From Rikenella microfusus DSM 15922 (lineage in GTDB: Bacteria; Bacteroidota; Bacteroidia; Bacteroidales; Rikenellaceae): a stretch of DNA of 64,000 bases. The notes beneath the pieces are model-generated. The model was not told the origin of the DNA. It worked only from the letters and a program-made list of their open reading frames with translations, and ran no database searches. Within the stretch, counting starts at the first letter, position 1; each line of letters begins with the position of its first letter. This document shows positions 1 through 6,626 of the stretch, one piece after another. Made by a program: the position numbers and the translations under genes. The stretch spans positions 62,001-126,000 of the forward strand of contig NZ_KE386488.1 of NCBI RefSeq assembly GCF_000427365.1. Reading direction: 5' to 3'.

Positions 1-1
1 T

Positions 2-616
2 CGGTTCAGGAATTACGGCATCGCTCCGAAATCGGCCGCCGACTTTGCCTTCTTATTGCACGGATTTCATTTCCTGCGGGAAGACGGTACGATGGCGATT
101 ATTCTGCCTCACGGCGTATTGTTTCGCGGAGGTGTGGAAAAGAATATCAGAACCAAATTGTTGAAAGACGGTAATCTCGATGCAGTTATCGGATTACCTG
201 CCAACCTTTTCTTTTCCACGGGTATTCCCGTTTGCATCTTGGTGCTGAAAAAGTGCAGGAAGTCTGACGATGTACTATTTATCAATGCCAGCGAAGGATA
301 TAAGAAAGACAAGCGGCAAAACCGATTACGCGAAGGCGAAAACGGCGAGCCGAACGATATCCAGAAAATAGTGGATACCTACCAATTCCGCCGAGAGGAA
401 CCGCGTTATTCCAAGCGGGTTTCGTTGGAGCGAATCGAACAGGAGGATTTCAATCTGAATATTACCCGCTATGTCAGCACGGCGCAAGCGGAGGAGCCGA
501 TCGACCTGCAAAAGGTCAATGACGAATTGAAAGAGATTGCAAGACGGTCGAAAGAGGCATTAGATCGCCATAATGAGTTTCTCAAAGAATTAGGGTTACC
601 GCCTATCGCCGACTAA
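2..616 (+). CDS. hsdM: Type I restriction-modification DNA methylase (HsdM-like), C-terminal part
   Basis: This is the 3' part of an open frame that runs in from the window edge, so the true start and the catalytic NPPY-type motif lie upstream. The visible 204 residues match the C-terminal half of N6-adenine methylases of type I restriction systems: AADFAFLLHGFHFL, then IILPHGVLFRGG and IGLPANLFFSTGIPVCILVL, followed by a helical tail. These enzymes form M2S complexes with a specificity subunit, methylating adenine and protecting host DNA. No hsdS or hsdR gene follows on this strand; the next gene is convergent. Any partner must therefore be upstream. The family call is firm; whether the full gene is intact cannot be judged. 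Confidence 0.88.
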   Translation, partial: RFRNYGIAPKSAADFAFLLHGFHFLREDGTMAIILPHGVLFRGGVEKNIRTKLLKDGNLDAVIGLPANLFFSTGIPVCILVLKKCRKSDDVLFINASEGYKKDKRQNRLREGENGEPNDIQKIVDTYQFRREEPRYSKRVSLERIEQEDFNLNITRYVSTAQAEEPIDLQKVNDELKEIARRSKEALDRHNEFLKELGLPPIAD

Positions 617-653
617 GAATAAGATCCGGTAGTGCGGCATCCGGTCGAAAGCC

Positions 654-1257
654 TCATTGGCATATCCGCCTCCATTTCGTTCTCCATGCAAAACGGTAGG
701 CCGGCTCGCCCCCGAAATGCTTCGACAGCTCCGCGTCGTACCAGAACGACCCGAACAGCATCACCGGCACCATATTCCCCGGTTTCAGGCCGCTGGATTT
801 GAACGGTTTCGGCTCATAGGAGTTGTAAATCTTAAAATCCGGCGCCGCCCGCCGGAATTTCAACAGCGTCCCCCGCCCGCCCCTGTCTTCCAGGTCGCAG
901 AACAGCAGGGCCGTCGAATCCGATTTCGGCACGAACTGAAACTTCAAGCCACTCAAATAGGATGAATCCCAACGGGCATAGACATCCCCCAGCACCGAAC
1001 GGTTCAGTATCCGCATCGAATCGCGGCCGAAATACTCATCGACCTGAAAAACCACCCGCAAGGTCGTATCCCGAATACCCGACAAATCGTATTTGCGGAC
1101 GTACATATTTTTCAATTCCAGCAGTTCCTGCAAATCAGCAACTTTGACGGAGGCCGGCCGCGGGACGAAAATACCCGTATCCGCCGGGGGCGCCGAAACC
1201 TCTTGTCGTTCCGAGAAATCCGACAATCAGCAGCGGACCGATCAAAATCTTTTTCAT
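654..1257 (-). pseudogene. Exported protein of unknown function, apparently frameshifted after the signal peptide
   Basis: The first ATG (1257) opens a typical signal peptide (MKKILIGPLLIVGFLG...) but that frame soon leaves the conserved-looking protein. The main frame (654-1226) would have to start at a TTG just after a stop codon and would have no signal sequence. The two frames join naturally if one C is removed from a run of five C (minus strand; G run at 1186-1190 on plus), giving a protein of about 200 residues beginning MKKILIGPLLIVG and continuing ADTGIFVPRP. The mature part is mixed alpha/beta and I do not recognise a family. Either the gene is broken, it varies by slippage, or this is a sequencing error. 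It is convergent with the methylase gene and downstream of the pheT terminator. Confidence 0.5.
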
Positions 1258-1452
1258 GGGTCGATATTCGAATTAAAAACGATTTCTAAATCTGTGAAAG
1301 TAAATATATACAACTTGAACCAAAGTCGGGTAATGCCTCCGATCGGCCCTGCGCCCAAGCCGCTTTGCGGCTTCGGAGGATAAGCGCTGACTGAAATATA
1401 CAGAAAATCAGGGGGGCATATAAAGGATAAAGTCGTATACCGTTACCTATAC

Positions 1453-1486
1453 GAAAAGGCAGGAACCCCGCAAAGGACTCCTGCCG
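1453..1486 (-). terminator. Intrinsic-type terminator after pheT
   Basis: On the minus strand a GGCAGGA/TCCTGCC stem (1458-1464 with 1479-1485) is followed by TTTTCG. It lies 27 bases past the pheT stop codon, the expected position for termination of that gene. Confidence 0.5.
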
Positions 1487-1511
1487 AAACCTAACGAACA
1501 TCCGCAACCGA

Positions 1512-4010
1512 TTACGCCCTTACCTGCGCTCCCGTCGCTTTGGCCAACGCAGCCGAGATATTGCCCATGATACGCTCTATCTCGGTATCGGTCAGCGTTT
1601 TGGTCGTATCTTCGATCACGAAATTCAACGCATAAGACTTCTTGCCTTCCGGCAGTTTGTCCCCCTCGTACACGTCGAACAATCCCACCGATTTCAGCAG
1701 TTTCTTTTCCGCTTTCGAAGCCGCCTCGCGCAGCTGCGAAAAAGTAACGCCCTTATCCACCAGCAACGCCAGGTCGCGTTTCACTTCCGGGTATTTCGAC
1801 AGTTCGGCCGCCTGCACCCGTACCGTTTCGACGACCTTTTGCAAGTGGGCGACATTCATCTCCATGAAATAGACCGGTTGCTTCAGATCGAAAAGGTTCC
1901 GGGCCAGTTTCGGCGACACGATCCCCATTTCGAACAGTTTTTTACCCCGGATCTTATAAGCGACCGCTTCGCCGTACAAATCCGACGCGAGCGTTTCGTA
2001 ATACCCCTCGTAGATATTGACGCCGAAACGCTGCAATAACTGTTCGGTCAGGTATTTAACTGTAAAGAAATCGGACATTTGCGGTTTCGGGCGGTTCCAG
2101 TTCGGCTGCCGTTCCAACCCCGTCACGGCGATCGCCAGCCGGCGCTCCTCGCGGTACGGTTTGAGCGTGCCTTTTGCCTCCGGCGTCGCCGCTTTCGGGT
2201 CGTAGAAATAACAGTTGCCGAATTCGAACAGCCGCAGGTCGCCGTTGCGCCGGTTCACGTTCAGCGCCACCGCTTCCAGCGCGTTAAACAGCAGCGTCTG
2301 CCGCATCACGTTCAACTCGCCGCTCAACGGGTTCAGTATCCGGACGCAGTTTTCCGCCTTGTAACTGTCCAGACCGTCGTAATAGGCGCCCCGGGTCAGG
2401 GAGTTGCTCATGATTTCGACACACCCCTGCCCCACCAGCAAATCCGACGCCGCATCGATCATCCGGTCGGGCGTTTTCTGGTTGCCGTAGGTAATGACAT
2501 TCTTGATATAGTGCGGGTTAGGCACATTATTAAAGCCGTAGATACGCAAAATCTCTTCCGCCACGTCCGCTTCGCGCTGGACGTCCACCCGATAAGCCGG
2601 CACGGCGATATCCAGCACGACGTTCCCGTTCTCCGAAACGGTTTCATGACGGATTTCGATCTCCAGCCCCGTCAGGATGGCTTTCGCCGTCGCCACGGGA
2701 ATGTCTGCCCCGATCAGGCGGTTAATACGCCCCAGGTCGATGGAAAATTCGAACGGCCCGATCTTTTCCGGATAGATGTCCACCACCTCCGACGCGACGG
2801 TTCCGCCGGCCAGCTCCCTGACCAGCAATGCCGCCCGCCGCAAGGCATAGGCCGGCATACCGGGGTCGGTGCCCCGTTCGAAACGGAACGACGAATCGGT
2901 GTTCAGCCCGTGCCGCCGGGCGCTCTTGCGTACCGTTACCGGATTGAAATAGGCCGCTTCGATAAAAATATCGGTCGTGGCATCCGTCACGCCGCTGTCC
3001 AGACCGCCGAACACCCCGGCGAGGCACATCGGCCGCTCGGCGTCGCAAATCATCAGGTCTTCGGCCGAGAGTTTGCGTTCCGTTCCGTCGAGCGTCACGA
3101 ACGGTTCGCCTTCCTGCGCACGCCGCACGACGATCCGCCCTCCGGTCACTTTACCCATATCGAACGCATGAAGCGGCTGCCCGCATTCGTGCATCACGAA
3201 ATTGGTAATATCCACCACGTTATTCTTCGGATTCATGCCGATTGCCCGCAGCCGCTGCTGCAACCAGTCGGGACTCGGCCCTATTTTCACCCCTTTCACG
3301 GTTACGCCCGAATACCGGGGCGCCCCGGCCGGATCTTCGACCGTCACGACGACAGGCAGTGCTTTCGGGTCGTCCACCCGGAAAGAGGAGACGTCTGCCA
3401 ACCGGGCCTGTGCCGCCTGGCCGTTCGCGGCCAGATAGGCCGCCAAGTCGCGGGCTACGCCGTAGTGCGACGCGGCATCGATCCGGTTGGGGGTCAATCC
3501 GACTTCGAACACGTAATCGTCCTGCATGTCGTAAACTTCGGCGACGGGGGTACCGGCTGCGACCGATGCGTCCAGCACGATAATCCCGTCATGCGAGGTC
3601 CCCACGCCGATCTCATCTTCGGCGCAGAGCATCCCGAACGATTCGATTCCGCGTATCTTCGATTTCTTGATTTTGAAACCCTCTTCCTCGCCGACGGGAT
3701 AGAGCACGGCTCCGATCTGCGCGAGGATCACTTTCTGTCCGGCGGCCACGTTGGGGGCGCCGCACACGACCTGCAACGGTTCGGAACCGTCGCCGACGGA
3801 TACGGTGGTCACATGCAGGTGGTCGGAGTCAGGATGCTCGGTGCAGGTCAGCACTTCGGCGACGACAAGCCCCTGCAATCCGCCGCGGATGCTCTCTACT
3901 TTCTCGATCCCTTCGATCTCCAACCCCGCGGCGGTCAATATCTCGGCGGCCTGCCGGGCGGTCAAATCGGTATCGATATAATCTTTCAACCAGTTGTATG
4001 AAATCTTCAT
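1512..4010 (-). CDS. pheT: Phenylalanine-tRNA ligase beta subunit
   Basis: The 832-residue product has the full length and domain order of bacterial PheT. It starts MKISYNWLKDYIDTDL, followed by an EMAP/OB-type tRNA-binding domain (about residues 40-150, with VVCGAPNVAAGQKV), the B3/B4 region with putative editing function, B5, the catalytic-like core (about 500-700) and a C-terminal anticodon-binding FDX-ACB domain (about 735-828, ending GAQVRA). With PheS it forms the (alpha-beta)2 enzyme that charges tRNA-Phe in the cytoplasm. pheS is not adjacent, since repeat R1 and unrelated genes flank it. Having pheT apart from pheS is common in Bacteroidota. No promoter box was found between the start and the repeat, so transcription may come through R1. 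Confidence 0.97.
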   Translation of the reverse strand: MKISYNWLKDYIDTDLTARQAAEILTAAGLEIEGIEKVESIRGGLQGLVVAEVLTCTEHPDSDHLHVTTVSVGDGSEPLQVVCGAPNVAAGQKVILAQIGAVLYPVGEEEGFKIKKSKIRGIESFGMLCAEDEIGVGTSHDGIIVLDASVAAGTPVAEVYDMQDDYVFEVGLTPNRIDAASHYGVARDLAAYLAANGQAAQARLADVSSFRVDDPKALPVVVTVEDPAGAPRYSGVTVKGVKIGPSPDWLQQRLRAIGMNPKNNVVDITNFVMHECGQPLHAFDMGKVTGGRIVVRRAQEGEPFVTLDGTERKLSAEDLMICDAERPMCLAGVFGGLDSGVTDATTDIFIEAAYFNPVTVRKSARRHGLNTDSSFRFERGTDPGMPAYALRRAALLVRELAGGTVASEVVDIYPEKIGPFEFSIDLGRINRLIGADIPVATAKAILTGLEIEIRHETVSENGNVVLDIAVPAYRVDVQREADVAEEILRIYGFNNVPNPHYIKNVITYGNQKTPDRMIDAASDLLVGQGCVEIMSNSLTRGAYYDGLDSYKAENCVRILNPLSGELNVMRQTLLFNALEAVALNVNRRNGDLRLFEFGNCYFYDPKAATPEAKGTLKPYREERRLAIAVTGLERQPNWNRPKPQMSDFFTVKYLTEQLLQRFGVNIYEGYYETLASDLYGEAVAYKIRGKKLFEMGIVSPKLARNLFDLKQPVYFMEMNVAHLQKVVETVRVQAAELSKYPEVKRDLALLVDKGVTFSQLREAASKAEKKLLKSVGLFDVYEGDKLPEGKKSYALNFVIEDTTKTLTDTEIERIMGNISAALAKATGAQVRA

Positions 4011-4029
4011 CCTGTCTGTAACTTATTCC

Positions 4030-4456
4030 TTCGTTTATCCGTATTGTTTTAGGCTTTTGAGGCAACCGTTCTTTCTTTGAAAAGAAAGAACCAAAGAGCC
4101 GATGCAGCAACCGAGCGCTATCGAACTCGTTCGAATGGCCGAGGCTTCAGAAGAAAGACGAGCCCTAATTTTTGAGATCGTATCGCCTGAGTTTGACAAG
4201 TGTCCTTTCTTCAGGATTTTCGATCGGAACGACAGCCCGTTGTTTTGCGGTTCGCAGAACCGCCGGCCTTGTCGCCCTGGCGCTCTGCGCCACGGGGGAG
4301 GACGACAGGCCGAACCTCAGGTTTTATCGGACTATACGGAATTCCGGAACCCGGGGCGTGCATGGCTGCTCGAAAATCTTTTGGGTTCTTTTTCTGAAGA
4401 AAAAGAACGGTTGCCTCAAAAGCCTAAAACAATACGGATAAACAAACGGTTAAAAA
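4030..4456. repeat. Repeat element R1 (family 1) with 42-bp perfect terminal inverted repeats
   Basis: This fills the gap between pheT and the next upstream gene. The segment 4033-4074 is the exact reverse complement of 4402-4443. Just inside each arm is a self-complementary hairpin: GTTCTTTCTTTGA with its pair near 4069-4092, and GTTCTTTTTCTGA with its pair near 4384-4407. The core contains GC-rich sequence shared, in the opposite orientation, with R3 (17691-18134), including a module with ATCGAACTCGTTCG that also appears near 60630-60680. No credible protein is encoded: the open frames across it are not protein-like and are not shared between copies. It resembles a MITE-like non-autonomous element, but no matching transposase is in the window. 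Confidence 0.8.
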
Positions 4457-4480
4457 TTAAGAGATGTAAAAGTATTAAAA

Positions 4481-5557
4481 TTATTTCAAACGATCGCCCA
4501 GCGATTCCAATATGGCTGCATTTGCCGGCGATCGGAGCGACGTTCGCACCCGGTTTACGATCTTCAGGGCCGCATTTTTCGCCTCCCTCGTCCCCCGTTC
4601 CGCCACGACATCCAACGAAACCGCCAGCGGCAAATGATACGTTTCCGGCACCAGATCCAACAACAGTCCCAACCGCGCCACGAACAACGCCAGATCCTCG
4701 GCTCTCCGCAATGCGGCCACGTCAGCCATCGACCGCAAAGCCAGCGCCGAAGGCAAATCCAACCCCTCGGCCGCAGCGATTATGCCTCCCGTCACATCGG
4801 CCCCGTAGGGTACGCTTCCCACTACATAAGGCAACATCGACTGCATCAGAGCCTCCGTCAATACCGCATCCACCTTGTCCCGGCCGATCCGACCGCGAAA
4901 CAAGTCCGCATACGAGACCAAATAGTTGAACGCCGTCGAACCGTATCGCACCACCACGCTATTCTCGAACAACGGCCATATCGCGGCACTCGCCACATCC
5001 TGCGGCAACTGCCCCCCCAGAAATTCCGCCGCCGCAGCGTCCGTAGCATCCGTATCCGACCGCTCGGCCGCCGCATACACCTGCCTCAGCCGCCATGTCC
5101 CCGCCCCCTGCACCGTCATCAGAATCGTCTGGAGCCGCTGCAAAAAATCCTCTTCGTCCAGCGTGACGTCGATCTTATCCAATACGTCGCCGTTCGAACT
5201 AAATATCAGGATCGCCGGATATCCCGTCACCTGATACAATGCAGCCAGATCGGCACCGGCAGAAGTCTCCGTAGGCACCCGCACCGCCACGAAATGAGAC
5301 TCGACCAGCTCACGCACCGTCGAATCCCCCAGCACCCGTTCCGACATCCACCGGCTGCGGCGATTCCATTCGGCATAAAATTCCACCAGCAACAATTTCC
5401 GCTGCCGTTTGGCCACCGCCAAGGCCGCATACGGGTCGCTGCCCCAGTACGTCAGCCCCCGTTTCAGGGTATCCGCCGGAGTTTCCGCCGCCCGGGCATT
5501 CCCCAGAAACAGACTGCCCAGCAATATCCCGATCATCCGGCACCAAACGTTCGTCAT
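4481..5557 (-). CDS. Exported thioredoxin-fold protein lacking the CxxC active site
   Basis: The 358-residue protein begins with a signal peptide (MTNVWCRMIGILLGSLFLG, cleavage near ARAAE). Residues about 35-150 look like the thioredoxin_7/DUF255 fold: KRQRKLLLVEFYAEW, a variable loop, then YQVTGYPAILIFSSNGDVL with the cis-Pro. Where thioredoxins have WCxxC this protein reads EWNRRSRW, so both redox cysteines are absent. Residues about 150-358 are helical without a recognised family. It is probably periplasmic and more likely binds or scaffolds than catalyses disulfide exchange; that is inference. It stands between repeat R1 and slyD on the same strand, with 133 bases to slyD. Confidence 0.75.
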   Translation of the reverse strand: MTNVWCRMIGILLGSLFLGNARAAETPADTLKRGLTYWGSDPYAALAVAKRQRKLLLVEFYAEWNRRSRWMSERVLGDSTVRELVESHFVAVRVPTETSAGADLAALYQVTGYPAILIFSSNGDVLDKIDVTLDEEDFLQRLQTILMTVQGAGTWRLRQVYAAAERSDTDATDAAAAEFLGGQLPQDVASAAIWPLFENSVVVRYGSTAFNYLVSYADLFRGRIGRDKVDAVLTEALMQSMLPYVVGSVPYGADVTGGIIAAAEGLDLPSALALRSMADVAALRRAEDLALFVARLGLLLDLVPETYHLPLAVSLDVVAERGTREAKNAALKIVNRVRTSLRSPANAAILESLGDRLK

Positions 5558-5690
5558 TCTGTTCCGTACAATAATGAAGAGGTTCCCGCACCTTCCGAGT
5601 CCGGCACGAAAACCCCTTCTTAAATTAACAAACCGATCGAATCGCCTCGCCGCTACGGGGTAACCGGCGCACGCGAAGCTTTACGAAACG

Positions 5691-6245
5691 TCAATGGCAC
5701 CCGCAACCGTCGCCGCAACCGCCATCACCGCAGTCGCCGCCTTCACAGCCGCAGGAGCCGCTTCCGCACGAGCAGCCGCCGGCGGGCATCATATCTTCGG
5801 GTTTGGCTTCGCGCACGCCGAGAATATCGCCGGTGAAGTTCAACGTCTTGCCGGCCATCGGGTGGTTGAAGTCCATCGTGACGTCGTTTTCGTTCACGGC
5901 TTTGACGGTACCCATCAGCCGGTTCCCGTTCTGGTCGGCCATCGGCAGCACGTTTCCGGCCACCAGCATGTCGTCGGGTATGGCTCCGTCTACCATGAAT
6001 ACGTCCTTGGGCAGGTTCACCACTGCCTGCGGGTTGATTTCGCCGTAACCTTCGGCCGGGGTCAGCACGAATTCGAATTTTTCCCCGGCTTCTTTTCCGG
6101 CGATAAATTCTTCGAATTTGGGCAGGAGCATCCCTACGCCGTACACGAATTCCAACGGCCGTTCCGCCGTAGCCTGGTCGGCGACCTGTCCGTCCACGGT
6201 CAGTGTATATGCCAACGATACGAATTTGTTTTCTGAAATTTTCAT
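5691..6245 (-). CDS. slyD: FKBP-type peptidyl-prolyl isomerase, SlyD-like
   Basis: The 184-residue product has the SlyD arrangement: an FKBP domain split by an insert-in-flap chaperone domain (start MKISENKFVSLAYTLTVDG, then PLEFVYGVGMLLPKFEE, insert about residues 70-125, return at MDFNHPMAGKTL). A Cys/Gly/His-rich tail follows, with repeated CGC and CSCGSGSCGC, ending in His. Such tails bind Ni2+ and other metals in this family. The enzyme is cytosolic and assists proline-limited folding and metal delivery. It lies between the thioredoxin-fold gene and repeat R2. No hydrogenase maturation genes are nearby, so a nickel role is only a family possibility. Confidence 0.93.
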   Translation of the reverse strand: MKISENKFVSLAYTLTVDGQVADQATAERPLEFVYGVGMLLPKFEEFIAGKEAGEKFEFVLTPAEGYGEINPQAVVNLPKDVFMVDGAIPDDMLVAGNVLPMADQNGNRLMGTVKAVNENDVTMDFNHPMAGKTLNFTGDILGVREAKPEDMMPAGGCSCGSGSCGCEGGDCGDGGCGDGCGCH

Positions 6246-6299
6246 CTATGCTTGTTTTGTAATTTTCTAACTAACGAACCGCCTTCCCCTATTATTTCC

Positions 6300-6626
6300 T
6301 GAACCGTTCGTTTATCCGTACATTGAGGGTAGAGTCCACTGTTCTTTCTTTGAAAAGAAAGAACCAAAGAAACTTTCGAGCAGCTGTGTACGCCTTAGGC
6401 TCCGCAGTCTCCTTTTGCATTGCGAGCTCTTTTGTGTTATCGGAATAGGGGGTATAATGATTATTGTCTGATTGACCCCCTATTCCGATAACACAAAAAA
6501 TCGAAGACAAAGGTACCCGACAGGCTCAGGAGATGCGCTAGCATCTCAAAAAGTTTTTCTGGTTCTCTTTGTTCACAAAGAGAACAGTCACCTCAAACCT
6601 CAACTGTACAAATAAACGAACGGTTT
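6300..6626. repeat. Repeat element R2 (family 1), containing a 24-bp perfect inverted repeat
   Basis: The ends carry AACCGTTCGTTTAT (6303-6316) and its complement (6611-6624). Similarity between the inverted ends continues imperfectly for about 50 bases up to internal hairpins: GTTCTTTCTTTGA with its pair at 6341-6364, and GTTCTCTTTGTTCACAAAGA at 6552-6571. At the centre, 6430-6453 and 6475-6498 are exact 24-base reverse complements around a 21-base loop with ATAATGATTATTG. Part of this centre recurs in R5. The right end supplies the last bases of the gcvP stop codon (6625-6627), so the element abuts gcvP exactly. Confidence 0.78.

Noticed and set aside
1286-1507. 73-codon frame between the exported protein and pheT
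   Set aside because: It contains the pheT terminator and has no start context or family resemblance.
2079-4001. Open frame of 640 codons opposite pheT
   Set aside because: It is the antisense frame of a well-supported gene, with a His/Arg/Gln-rich composition typical of shadow frames in GC-rich DNA and no family resemblance.
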